Origin: Sorghum bicolor
Lineage: Eukaryota > Streptophyta > Magnoliopsida > Poales > Poaceae
Assembly (NCBI RefSeq): GCF_000003195.3
Contig: NC_012870.2
Coordinates: 3,898,501-3,962,500 of the forward strand
Length of the DNA: 64,000 bases
Reading direction: 5' to 3'
The translations under genes were made by a program, and so were the position numbers. The first letter of the stretch is position 1; every line of letters begins with the position of its first letter. The notes under the pieces are model-generated. The model saw nothing but the letters and a program-made list of their open reading frames with translations. It did not search any database and was not told the origin of the DNA. Below are positions 52,191-63,666 of the stretch, piece by piece.

Positions 52191-52427
52191 ATTTCAACGA
52201 AAATTGAGATCACACATTGCAAAGACCTCTAGAAATGTGTTCATCAATGAAAATTCAAATTGCACATTCCATAGACATGTAAGGATACTATGTATTTGCA
52301 TAGCGATATGTAAACAATTTGAAACAAGTTAAATAGCGTTAACGACTACTCCTGTTTACATTTAGATCATTTCAAAGAACTTGATATACATGGAATAGGA
52401 AACAGAAGAGATATAATAAGAACTTAC

Positions 52428-52504
52428 TTCGTGACAAAGCATAGCCAAATTTTCTCTTAATCAAATAATGTGATCCTTTCTTGTGTGCACAAGAGAAAGC
52501 ATAG
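52428..52504 (-). other. Candidate 77-nt exon between Argonaute exon 15 and exon 13'
   Basis: Bounded by 'aaatgCAG' and 'GAA|GTAAGT'. Joined after exon 15 (which leaves two bases, CC) it reads Pro-YAFSCAHKKGSHYLIKR... without a stop. It then leaves one base, exactly the phase exon 13' needs. It is not recognisable as an Argonaute segment. Confidence 0.3.
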
Positions 52505-55500
52505 CTGCATTTCATCAATCAAAAACGATAGATGTTAGGTAAATGTAAGAGTTAGAAAGACAGATAGAGCACACGTGAGTGATGTTGAAGTTACATGTTG
52601 CAAAGATAAAACCATTTGATAACTAACAATAGTTCAACTCAGATCAATCAAAAACTTACGGGATCATGCCATTATTAACATTGTGCCTCTTGTGCGGATC
52701 CTTAGTGACAGTAAACAAATCTTCTATTATCTCTTGCCGATGTGGTTGAGCAGAAACAAGGCCTCTATACTTGGTGATTTCTGACCAGTCCATTGATGCC
52801 ACCACCTACACAATTTCAACGAAAGTTAAAATCAGCAACATGATAACTTATTTTTACATAGCTCAGATTGCACTAAATTATGAAGAGGAATATCACATTG
52901 TAAGCAAATCAATGTTCCAAAAACACATTGTAAGCAAATCATACAACTGAAATATGATTGATAACTTGACAGTTATAAAAAGAAACTAACAGCAGCAATG
53001 GATGAGGCAGAGTCCTCTCCTGCTGGGGGGGGATGTGACATCTGCACCAAAGATGATTGTTGGGACTTCTGACACAAAGGGTATGCCATTGCGTACAAAG
53101 GCTCGCTCAAGAACCGTGTTGCGCCCACCAACCTGCTTAAATGAAAGGAATTAATACATTCCTGCAAAAAAAGACAACAACAAAAAAAACTTATTGCAAA
53201 AAATATAGGTTTTCGGACCTTGACATTGATTTTGAGTGCAACATTTTCCAAATATTGCTTGTTTGGCCTGCTAGCATGCTTTGGCAAGCAACACTGAGAT
53301 ACAACTCCAATGTCAGTCTCACAGACTCTTTTGATTTTACCTGCAAAAGTACGAGAGTCATTTATATAACAAAACTCATAATAAATTGTAAAGTTGTGTA
53401 TGACCCAGACCGAGAGATAGGTATGCATATCATAAGAACCACTAACATCAGGCAGAATTACGATCAGAAGCTGCAGCTGATTTCCCACTCCTTGTTGGGC
53501 AAGCATTTGTGTGGCTCTCCTGTGTACATCTCTCAAAGCATTCTCTATATAGTTGGGAGCTGCAGATTTGACATCAACAAATGGACGTGGATTGACAACC
53601 TACAGGGATGATTAGAAGTTAACTTCAATATATACTGAACTGTCTGGAATGACTTGAGAACACATACAGATAGTAAAGAACTTACCATTCCAGTTGCATT
53701 GCACATATGAATCAGATCCATACAGAACCTCTGTACCTCATCAGGTCGCATGCGTGAAAAGTTCAAACAAGTCCAGTTATCAATAGTTCCCCCGTTGATC
53801 ATTTTCTGGAAAAGGGTACCAGAACAGTGGTCAAAAGCTTTGTTACATCTAGAAAGAATGGCTAGAAAATTTGGTAATGATAGTTTCAGCATTAAACAAA
53901 AAGACACTCCTAAAAGCTTGACAAACATTTCCCAGCAAAAAAACGATTGACAAACAGTGCACAAAGATGCTGGACAAGTTCACAATGAACTTATTGACAA
54001 GTATGCCAATGCTCAACTAACTTCAGAGACAAATTTCTAGGTATCACCTTATTGATCATGTTCCATTGTCCAACACTTAGCGCACAGGTTTTCTCCCTAC
54101 CAGACTCATGATATTTCAACTGAAATACAGCAAAGGAACTGATTATTCCTCAAAGAATAAAACAAAGGTGATTCCTGGACACTAATCTTTGAGCAAGGAA
54201 AACAAAATTATCCAAGTTACCAGGGGTGGAGGCAGCACACGGGCTGGAACAGTCACTAGATCACTGCTAACTTTGATGCCAAACTCCTGAGCAAACCTAT
54301 CATCTGCATACTTGTTATGCAGAACCATCTATGCAGCACATAAGAAAATTTGTCATTAGAAACGATATCCTGCAGAGATAATAATTATTCTATTAAACAG
54401 CAGAGGAATAAGGGTCCAGAAAGAGTACATCATGTATGCTCTGCTCCCTCTCCTGGGGACGTTTACATGTTGCTCTAAGTATGTTGGTCACTTGTCTGTC
54501 ATTAAGCTTCTTAGAGTATCTCTGCCCTTCCAGAATTTTGCAAACCTACAACCATTTTTTTATTAAAATAATGAACATAAGATGAATAATTCATGTACTG
54601 CTGAATGATCATGGATACAGTACCTCCATAGGCAAATATACAGGTCGTGAATCACTGCCAGCCTGAAGACAAGGCCAAGAACCATGCTTCAAGCTGTAGT
54701 TGTATTTGTCCCAGAAGTACTGCACAACAGTCTTTCTTGTTCCTTTATCATCAACAGGAAATCTAAAATGACAAAAAGGAGCGGTAAGTTGATGACACAG
54801 TGTTGACATATCAGATTGTTCAAATTGTAATAATTGTAATCTACAACTATTTACTATTTAGCAGTAGTAAGTGATGTGCCAGTAATTCAGAATTAATATT
54901 CTCTCAACATATTTGTTACTCCTAGACCCTGTCTTATAACTTGCCTACCCACATACAAACATGCACAAAATACTCAAACTCAAGGCATACCATGCAAAGA
55001 TTAATATTAGCATTAATATTCCAGAACGTAAATGCTGTAGAGAGAAGAGAAAAGAAAGGCAGCATTTGCATATAGATACTTACATCAGCTGGCTCATAGG
55101 GATGGAAGTAACCCCTGTTATCTTGTATCTTCTGATTTGATCCTGTTGGTGGGTTGTTTCAATGCGAACTCCACGTAATGCTTTCTTTATCTGAACACAA
55201 TTAATGTCATGTAAGATTACTCAACAAAAACGAGCCAATAGGAGGATGTACTGTACAAGAAGCTTTCTAGATTGTCAGTGTGTGAAAACATTACCTTCAC
55301 ACGATCTCTGTCCGACAAAGGCCGAGATGTATCACGCATGTTCAGGTACTCCTCCACAAATTTGATAACTGACACAGGCTTAAAAAAGGATGTTGCTGAT
55401 ATGTCTGCAAAAGGCAACATTAAAACCAATGTTAATTACCAAAACATATTATCAAATAAAAGGCATGCGCCAACAACAAGATAGACAGAGTATTACCTAT

Positions 55501-56404
55501 ATTCAGTGAAAGCCCCATTTGTGTCGGGCGCAGGCTTTGGTAGTAACCCCTCCAACACTCAAGCCTGTCGCCAATGTCGCCTCGGTGGCCAAAAGTAGTA
55601 GAGAAAAAGGATCTGGACACTGTGACATAACTGCAGTGACATTTAACCAAAAATTTGTCAGTAACCAGGATAAAAGATTACTAAAGCAAAATTCAAAGCA
55701 GGAAATTGTGTTTAGCCATTATACTTCCAAGATGGCGACTCCCTGAGGACAACATCAAGTACTTGTATGGTTTCTTGAGGCATATCTCTCTGCCTTCCGC
55801 GCAGAAACTGCTGAAGGTGGTAGAAATCTGTTCTCCCAGCGATACGAATTGTGATTCTGTACTCCCTCTCCGCCCTATAAATTGAAAAACATTAATATAT
55901 GCAGGTGAGAAACAACTTTCATGTAGTACTGAAAAGTGGACCAAAATAGGATCTGGGAAGACCTTTCTTTGTCCTTCTTTTCTGGATCAACCAGCGTAAC
56001 CACAAACTCCTCTGATTCAAAAGGAAGTGAACCAGCAGTATAAAGACTCTTCCTTCCATCATAGGCACCACCCAGAGCTGTCTTCCCATGCAACTTGATA
56101 AGTTCATTCAGAACTTCCCTGTTGGTTTGTCTTGACTTTGACTCAGGATTAATAGCCACCTAAAAGACACATAAATGCCAGGCAAAATGAATCATAATTT
56201 TTTTATTGAGATCAACTAGACCATGGTTTCACACATCACAGCACACAAATAAACACTAAAAAGTTAGTATCCTTAGTGGAAGAATAATGAAATTCTCATC
56301 CTAGATTCAGTAAACAAGACAGTATGACATGTCACTTATCCTAGGGTTAAGAAAATGAGAAGCAACTTACATTAAAGTATGAAGGAAATTGTCAAGTTAC
56401 AGGT

Positions 56405-56764
56405 GGATTGACGAGCCAATTAAACTACTGTGGTTTTGAAGAGCATTTGCATTTTGGGTGGTGGCCATGGTTTTGGTTGCTTTGTGCGGCAGAACCTGGG
56501 AAGCCAATTTGTTGTGCTGCCATGGAGATCCAGCGGCGTGGACCCAATCTGGCAGCGGAAACGAGCGAATTGACTAGGGTTCTTCTATATTGCTATAAGC
56601 TGCGGCAGGGAGAGGCGTGGCTTCCCGACGACACAGCGACAATCGCAGGGCCGCCGGCCGATGCGTTGATCCGAGCTCTGCTGCGGCGGTGGGCAGAGAG
56701 AGACGCGCGGGTGTTGTGGGGTTGGGGGACGAAGTGGGGCCGTGGGGCCGTGGACCGTGGGCCG
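56405..56764 (-). other. 5'-UTR-like GC-rich block with short open frame inside Argonaute intron 1
   Basis: Read on the minus strand, a GC-rich lead containing 'agaaccctagtcaattcgct' (typical plant 5' leader) is followed by ATG at 56523 in a ccATGg context and a 32-codon frame (MAAQQIGFPGSAAQ..., HHPKCKCSS) to a stop at ~56427. It could be an alternative first exon, a captured gene start, or chance. It abuts a MITE at 56765. Confidence 0.35.
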
Positions 56765-57019
56765 GGCTTGTTTGGTTTTACTCTTTACATTCACGCGAAA
56801 TTCAAAAAGTTTTCAAGATTATCTGTCACATCGAATCTTGCGGCACATGCATAAAGCATTAAATATAGACGAAAATAAAAACTAATCACACAGTTTGACT
56901 GTAAATCATGAGACGAATCTTTTGACCTTAGTTAGCCTATGATTGGACAATATTTATCACTAACAAACGAAAGTGCTACAGTAGCGAAATCCAAAATTTT
57001 TTCACATCTAAACAAGGCC
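56765..57019. mobile_element. Tourist-like MITE in Argonaute intron 1
   Basis: Starts 'ggcttgtttggttttact' and ends 'cacatctaaacaaggcc'. Interior phrases 'gagacgaatcttttgacctt' and 'acgaaagtgctacagta' belong to the same family as 62201-62434. ~255 bp. Confidence 0.75.
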
Positions 57020-57052
57020 TACACTTGTTTAACAGGACAGAAGAGACAATAA

Positions 57053-57394
57053 GGCCTTGTTTAGTTTCCAATCCAAAAAGTTTTCACTCACCACATCGAA
57101 TGTTTGGACGCATACATGGAATATTAAATATAAATAAAAAATAAACTAATTATACAGTTTAGTTGAAAATCCTGAGACAAATCTTTTAAGCCTAGTTCGT
57201 CCATGATTAGCTTAAGTACTACAGTAACCTACATGAGCTAATGATAGATTAATTAGACTTAATAAATTCATCTCGCAGTTTACAGCCAAGTTATGTAATT
57301 AGTTTTTTTATTAGTATGCAAACACTCTTCCCACATTCTACGAAACATTTGATGTGACACCCAAAAAAAAATTATCCTCTAACTAAACAAGGCC
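57053..57394. mobile_element. Tourist-type MITE in Argonaute intron 1
   Basis: Ends 'ggccttgtttagtttccaat' and 'ctaactaaacaaggcc' are inverted. Target duplication TAA at 57050-57052 and 57395-57397. 342 bp, same family as 10844 and 60748. Confidence 0.87.
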
Positions 57395-58389
57395 TAAAAG
57401 CAATAAGCAACTGGAAGAAAGGTACTTGTACTGAAATAACTCAAACAGAGATATAGCAAACAGGTCACTAATTTAAAGAAGCTTTAACTGGAAACAGTTC
57501 CTTCAAACATTTACTGCAATGATGATAAAATTTTATCTAATACACTAAATTGACTACTAAAAATTCGAAGAAAATCAAGCATTTATAAAAAGAAGTTCAC
57601 TCAGGAAACCATTCGGCCGAGAATTTACTACGTTCAAATAGCACAGCAATAATATATATGTACCAAAGAAAAGTTACTGCCGTCCCTTACGTACAAGGAC
57701 AAGGTAAATTTTGTATGGTCAATCGAAGATGAGAAAGCTCCAGAAGAGTTCCAAAAAGGAAACAACACAAAGAATCTCCCCTCTCGTACAGACAGGTCTC
57801 CTGACCAAACTATATATATACTTCAGAACAGCATGGGGAGGCTCACTGTATAAACCCCACAATGGATCTGACCGTCTTCTAAAAACAAAAGTTCAGCTGG
57901 TATGGTTCAAAACCAAGAGATCGCAAAGAAGAGCAACAACAACCAAAAAGCGGAGAAAGGTAACAAGATGCCAAATATGTACTACAATGCTGCAAGAACG
58001 CAGCAGCTGTTTCATCAAAAGCTTCTACTCCAATGCCAGGCAATGCAAAACAATAGGACACATCCAGGGATTTGGTTCATGGGGATGCATCTGCTGCATC
58101 CATGACGATGCGTCTGCATTATTGCTTCTCCAGATCTTGGTTCACGGAAATGGATGTCCATCTCTCACACAAGCAAGAACCACATATATGGAACTGAAAG
58201 CAAGTTCCATGTATACAAAGCTCAAGTCAAAAAGGTAAAAACCAAGAAGCACAAAAACTCCATCTGACAAATCAAAAAGGAAAGAACAAAAAGCAAAAGA
58301 GATCAAGACACACGGCTGGGGCCTTTCTGCGCAACAGTGTGGAAACGTTTTGGAGTCTGTGTGTTGCACGACACGAGGCCCACTGCAAG

Positions 58390-58422
<33 letters not shown>

Positions 58423-59256
58423 AAAAACTAACTAGTTTCAAATGAAAAGAAGACGTAGCTCCAACAGCAAAACAAAAAGATACGAAAAGAAAATCCCTAT
58501 ATATACTGCTGAGAAAGCTTGTGCTCAAACGACAGCAAACGAAAGAAGACGCACCAAACGGATGCAAGATGCAACTTAGCAAGTAGCAGATGCAGATCGA
58601 TACGATTTCCAACGCATCTGCCCAATGGTTTTTCCGATTTCATGTTCTGGCAAGAGCCTTTTACGAACGTACAGGGCACTAATCTGCAGTCTACTTCCTC
58701 GATGCAAGAAACAATAGTCAAAAAAAAACAAGAGCTGAAAATCGCTGCAGAGAAAACCTGCCAATTCTTTTCAAAAGCGTGGGTGGTGATTGCGGAACAA
58801 CCTCTCATGGACTGTAGAGAGATGGCTAGATGAATAGCAGTCCCATCACCGAGGCAACAGCACCACGGACAAGAAACCGAAGCAAAGAGAGAACACAGGC
58901 TTTGGCGCAGAGAGACACGAACAGAAGCCCCACATGAACGTGGCATAGCACAGCACTGGAAGCACAAGATGTTCATGCGCTAGTAGGCCAACGTTCCACA
59001 GAAACGAGAAACCACAAGAACAAGCAGTAGCAGAAACACTGGATCTGACGGATCAAGAACAAAAAAACAAAGAACGAAAACCAGCGGGCAGACCATCATA
59101 TCACACGCTGCATGTTATCACGTCATCATAAGTAGGCATCCATATCCCAGGCTCACCATACGCACACAGGACTACCAGATATTACCAAGCATGCATGGGT
59201 ACGAGAAGATACTAGTACATGAGGCGGGGAGATGGGGAGGAGGAGGGGTAGCTCAC
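57395..59256. other. Remainder of Argonaute intron 1
   Basis: No gene recognised. A (GA)n microsatellite of ~14 units lies at 58392-58420. Open frames on both strands here (57711-58238 plus, 58142-58976 minus) are rich in Ser, Phe and Cys or Lys and resemble no family known to me; I treat them as chance. Confidence 0.45.
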
Positions 59257-59970
59257 ATCATAGTGGAACAAGTTGTTGTCGGCGACGTTGACGAGGAAGT
59301 GGTTCGCGCGGATCATCACCTTCTTCCCCACGGTGGCGAGGCGGCCCGGCCTAGCGGGGTGCGCGAGCCCCTTCTTGGAGACCGGCGACAGGTCGAGATC
59401 CGACGCGTCGTCCGCGCCGGCAGCAGCCGTCCCCTGCGCTGCCGCCATGGCCGCCGCCGCAGCAGCAGCAGCAGCAGCAGCCGCGGACGGCGCCAGCGCG
59501 GTCTTGGAAACGAAGGCGTTCTTCCGCACCACCTCCTTCGCCAGGACCGCGGGCGACAGCGCGGAGGAGGCAGCCGAGGCCGGCTCGGACGCCGGCGTGG
59601 AGGCGCTCTTCAGGGCCGGCTGGTGTGGAGGCGCCGGAGTGGAAGACGGCGCAGCCGCCACCGGCAGCACCCCGGTCGCGCCCTGGTGCCGCAAAACCAG
59701 CAGGGGTCCGCGGTAGACCACCGTGACCTGGTTCTGCGCCGCCACCGGGCGCGGGGTGGAAGGGGGCGGCCACACGTTGGAGCCTCCTCCTCCTCTCCCG
59801 TGGGTGTCGCCGCGGCGGCCTCGCCGGCCGCCGCCGCGGTAAGACATTGGTGAAGGGTTGTGGCAGAGGGGCTCTGGGGTTGGTGGTTTCCCTTGGCAGT
59901 GGATAGGAACGAGGGAAAGCAGAGGAGAGGGGAGCGGAGTGGGTGAGCAGGTGAGGGGGGAAGAGGGCTG

Positions 59971-59978
59971 CTATATAG
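59971..59978 (-). promoter_or_regulatory. TATA box of the Argonaute gene
   Basis: Minus strand reads 'gcCTATATAGcagc', a strong plant TATA box, ~125 bp upstream of the ATG at 59847. That places the start site near 59940 and gives a C-rich, ~95-bp 5' leader. Confidence 0.6.
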
Positions 59979-60120
59979 GCGGAGGGGGCGAGGAAACCCT
60001 AGGAGCCATGAGCCGGGGCGTGGAGCACGTACGCCGTCTCCACTCTCCACTCACGGCAAACGGTAGCTTTACCGTGCTCCGTGTGTGTCCGTACGAGCGC
60101 CTAATCCTGATTAGCGACTG

Positions 60121-60747
60121 ACTTGATGATCAAGGAATATTAATTAATGCAACAGAGGCCACTGGGTGTTTAGGTCTTTCTTAATTCTTTTATTGGGGCC
60201 CACGGTCTTTGTTAATTAACTAGACCAGCTGGATGTGCTTTGGATCCCGCTGGTGCATGGGTGTATGTGGACATGGTGCACAGATGCTTGGCATGTTGCG
60301 GGCGTGAATAGCAGATAGCCCCTCAGATTTTTTCCAGATATGAAATTAACTTTGGTTCCTCACTTTTTCTCAAGTTTAAAATTTGGCAAACGAGCTAGTC
60401 CTCAAGATTTTTTTTTGTTTTAGCTTTTGTTTCAAATCTGCTAGGTTGAGAGTTGGCTTGCCAGGGGCATGTGTGTCATACTGTCATTCCATGTCAGCAC
60501 ACCAATCACATAAAATCATGCGTGGTTAATTGCAGAATAATACTAGTATATAATAATATTTTATGCAAAAGCCCCAACACTCGAATTGGATAATCAAATT
60601 TAGTTTATCGGTTAAGCATAGTATTCGATTTGAACCGGCTAGCGTTTCCATTTCCATTTGAAACGTTAATCCGAACCTGGACACACACACACACACACGG
60701 ACCCATCTACCACACCCATGGTGAAGCCACAACTCGCATCCCTTTTA
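60121..60747. other. Upstream region of the Argonaute gene
   Basis: No gene recognised. An (AC)n run lies at 60681-60698. The rest is AT-rich with no clear structure. Confidence 0.4.
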
Positions 60748-61094
60748 GGGCCTGTTTAGATTGTAGATAAAAATTTTTTGGGTGTCACATCGGATGTGTC
60801 GGAAGGATGTCGGGAGGGGTTTTTAGAAACTAATAAAAAAATAAATTACATAGCTCATCTAAAAACTGCAAGACAAATCTATTAAGCATAATTAATCTGT
60901 CATTAGAACATGTTGGTTACTGTAGCACTTAAGGCTAATCATGGACTAACTAGGCTTAAAAGATTCGTCTCTCGATTTTCAACCAAACTGTGTAATTAGT
61001 TTATTTTTTTTATCTACATTTAATATTTCATGCATGTGTCCAAAGATTCGATGTGATGGATGAAAAAATTTTGGGTGGGAAACTAAACAGGGCC
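60748..61094. mobile_element. Tourist-type MITE
   Basis: Starts 'gggcctgtttagattgtag', ends 'gggaaactaaacagggcc'. Target duplication TTA at 60745-60747 and 61095-61097. 347 bp, inverse orientation relative to 10844 (here 'cggatgtgtcggaaggatgt' comes first). Confidence 0.88.
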
Positions 61095-61099
61095 TTAGC

Positions 61100-62108
61100 C
61101 ATGATAGGTTATCCCATCAACCTAGGCCCCACTCACCCATGCATGCAAAATTGTTTTAGTGAATTTAAAAAAAGTCATAACTTTTAAACCGAAGATATAA
61201 ATTTAATTTCGATTGCACCATTAAATTTCCCATAACAAATTCTTCAAAACAAGATCACACATGGATATATTTGGATAAAATTTTATTAATTAATATTTAT
61301 CTTATAAAAATAAAATATTTTCTAGGTTTTAGGTTTATGAAACTTAATATACATAAAAATACATAAATACATGACATAGATAAAAATAATAAAAAAATCT
61401 AGAGTAAAAAGCATAAGAAAAAAATAAAAACACAAAATAGAGAAAAATTTCAAATAATGCCAAAGGGTTACTTTTAAAATATCGTAAATATATTTATAGA
61501 ACATTAACATCACTAAATACATCATAGAACATCATTAAATATATTATAGAACATCACATCTATTATAGATTACATGTATACTAAGTGAACATCATAAAAA
61601 ACATCATAGAATATCACATATATATTATGTAAACATGACATAACACAATATATAACATTAAATATATACTACATAAATATCACATATATATAGAAAATAA
61701 AAATAAAAAATAAATTTACTAAGAAAAAATATAAAAACAGACATAATTAACAAATGATAAAAAGTGCATAGAGCAAATAAAATTAATGAATAATTTAAAT
61801 AAGGATAAAAATAAGATTAAAAGGAAATAAAATATAAAATAAGAATGAAGAAACATATAAAATCTAAAAAGAAAAAAGAAAAACAAATAGAAGCAAGGAA
61901 GAACAATAAAAATAAAACTAAAAGAAAAAGAAAATAAAAGGTAAATTAAATAAGAAAAGAATAAGGAAATGACAGAAAATAAAATAAAATCGAAAAACAA
62001 AAACTGAAAAGATATGAAAAAAGAAGAATATAGACAGAAAAAATAAAGTTACGAAACATAGAGTACGTGGATTTTAAAACCCGTAACAACGTACGGGCAT
62101 TAATCTAG
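61100..62108 (+). mobile_element. AT-rich non-autonomous Helitron-like element (3' end clear, 5' end uncertain)
   Basis: The 3' end reads 'acCCGTaacaacgtACGGgc' (stem 62080-62084 with 62093-62097), then 'attaat' and CTAG (62105-62108) followed by host T. Hairpin plus CTRR-T is the Helitron 3' signature. The interior is extremely A/T-rich (61320-62060) with no coding sequence. The left limit is a guess; no 5' TC terminus was verified. Confidence 0.55.
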
Positions 62109-62200
62109 TATACATATATATTATATATACATACTACTGCACGTACTGGAGAGGCCACACGTATATGGCAAATGCAAGTTTGAATCAACAGTTCAAGCTA

Positions 62201-62434
62201 GGCCTTGTTTACTTCCACCCAAAATTCAAAAACTTTTCAAGATTCTCTGTCATATCGAATCTTTAGACGTATGCATAAGGTATTAAATATAAACAAAAAT
62301 AAAAACTAATTGCACAGTTTGGTCGAAATTTACGAGACGAATCTTTTGAGCCTAGCTAGTCCATAATTAGATAATAATTATCATAAACAAACGAAAGTGC
62401 TACAGTGTCCCGAAAAAAATTTCGGAAGGAAGCC
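62201..62434. mobile_element. Tourist-like MITE
   Basis: Starts 'ggccttgtttacttccaccc', ends 'ttcggaaggaagccc'; CTA flanks both sides (62198-62200, 62435-62437). Shares 'acgagacgaatcttttgagc' with 56765-57019. Confidence 0.75.
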
Positions 62435-62469
62435 CTAGTATATATTCAACAGTCTCATCTCTCCACTGG

Positions 62470-63170
62470 TGGGGGAGAGGCCACACGTATGGATGCAAGG
62501 CAGCAAGGCCACCACATGCCCGGCAGGCGCTGCAGGGGAGGCCTGCCACCAGAGAGCCGCAGCTGGTCGGGGGACTGCTGCACACAGGCGCGCGCGTCCC
62601 GCCAATGGCGAGCGCGGACGCGAAGCCTCCTTTTGCCGAGGACTCGGCCTCGCGCGTGGGCCAGCAGGGTACGCACTTGCCGTCTCCGTGAAAGCGTTCC
62701 GCGGGTTGGTCGTCGTTGCATTGGTGGTGGCGAAAGCATACCGTTGCCATGCGCAGGCGACGATGGCAATGGCACGGCGCAGCACACGCTCTCGATCGTC
62801 TCGTCCTCTCTCGCACGCTCGGTTCAATTCGCATGTACGTGAATACGTCCATTCAAAAAAAAAGAATACGTACGGTGCGGTATAGACAGTTTGAATCAAC
62901 CTCCGCTTGAGAGAGGCCACACGTATGGCTGCAAAGGCACCGAGCCACATAGCCGGCCGGCCGGCTACGGCGGGGTGCACAGGCGGCCGGTGCAGGGGGC
63001 TGCCAAGAGCTGGAGGCCGCCAGTCGCCGGTCACGCCTGCAGCAGGCGCGCGTCGTGCCAATGGCGAGCGCGGTCGCGAAAGCGCCGCTGTTTTTGCCGG
63101 GGCGACCGGGCGGACCAGGGGACGCGCCATCGTACACGCTTGCCGTCTCCGTGAAAGCGAAACCACTCTG
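62470..63170. repeat. Diverged GC-rich tandem repeat, period ~436 bp
   Basis: 62475-62700 and 62911-63165 share ordered blocks: 'gagaggccacacgtatgg', 'caatggcgagcgcgg', 'cttgccgtctccgtgaaagc'. A third partial start, 'gagaggccacacgtatatgg', lies at 62151, before the MITE at 62201, and 'gtttgaatcaac' recurs at 62179 and 62889. Large indels separate the copies. GC content is far above the flanks. Long open frames on both strands here are a by-product of high GC, so I call no gene. Confidence 0.7.
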
Positions 63171-63391
63171 GCGAAGCCGCGCAACGCTGGATCATATCGG
63201 ATTGTGCCTGCTGCTGCACGAGATGACGAGAAGGAAGAGCAGTCCACCCACACAACGCCACGCGGAACGCATGCAAATTCCCGTCGCGAGCCCTGCGGCG
63301 GCTTGTTTTCCGTCGGACACGAGTCAAGCTGCGTCAAGCCACGGACAGTTGGCCACGCGGAGCCGGAAGTTTTAGGCCAGTCTCAGACTAA

Positions 63392-63644
63392 GCCTGAGAG
63401 TAAGTATTATAGCAGGCTGTAAGCCAGCTAAATGCTGAGGTGGAGGAGAGAGAAGAGAAGAGAGAGTAAAAGCGGGTTGTAAGCTTACAGCCGGCTCAGA
63501 CACAAAAATTAAGAAAGTCTATGAGACAGATATATAGGCCATGTATTAATAGTGATAAGCTAACCATTATATGAGTGGGCTGTAAGAAGGCTGTAAAAAA
63601 ATCTTACAGCCAGCAGCTGACTGTATTATAATACTTGCTCTAAG
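63392..63644. mobile_element. MITE, 'agagcaagtattatagt' family, copy 2
   Basis: Ends 'ctgagagtaagtattata' and 'tataatacttgctctaa' are inverted. Related along its length to 7678-7917. Confidence 0.72.
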
Positions 63645-63666
63645 TAACCGAACCATATGAGTTTTA

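Larger units (their letters stand above)
52660..59847 (-). pseudogene. MEL1/AGO5-type Argonaute, truncated in PIWI, with splice and frame lesions
   Basis: Small-RNA effector family; MEL1-type Argonautes act in grass germ cells. Exons: 59847-59257, 56159-55963, 55874-55725, 55630-55497, 55404-55295, 55190-55084, 54762-54624, 54545-54429, 54328-54221, 54119-54048, 53805-53686, 53599-53431, 53340-53219, 53132-52991, 52805-52660. All join in phase and would encode ~808 residues. Order: RGG-like basic, Ala-rich N-terminus (1-160); ArgoN (KKVMIRANHFLVNVAD, YDGRKSLYTAG); PAZ (~350-490, DRDRVKIKKALRGV); MID (~550-690); PIWI start with FGADVT, Asp743 being the first catalytic residue. The remaining ~250 residues of PIWI, with the other catalytic residues, are absent. 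Lesions: exon 12 donor GT is AT (53430), and a +1 shift in a C8 tract after Asp743 (53026-53033). Family call firm; activity not expected. Confidence 0.82.

Noticed and set aside
57711..58976. Ser/Phe/Cys-rich or Lys-rich open frames in Argonaute intron 1
   Set aside because: Low-complexity translations, partly from a (GA)n run, no family similarity, and overlap on both strands.
62400..63422. Long open frames (up to ~300 codons) on both strands
   Set aside because: GC-rich sequence removes stop codons on both strands. The frames overlap, have no recognisable domain and differ between the two repeat units.
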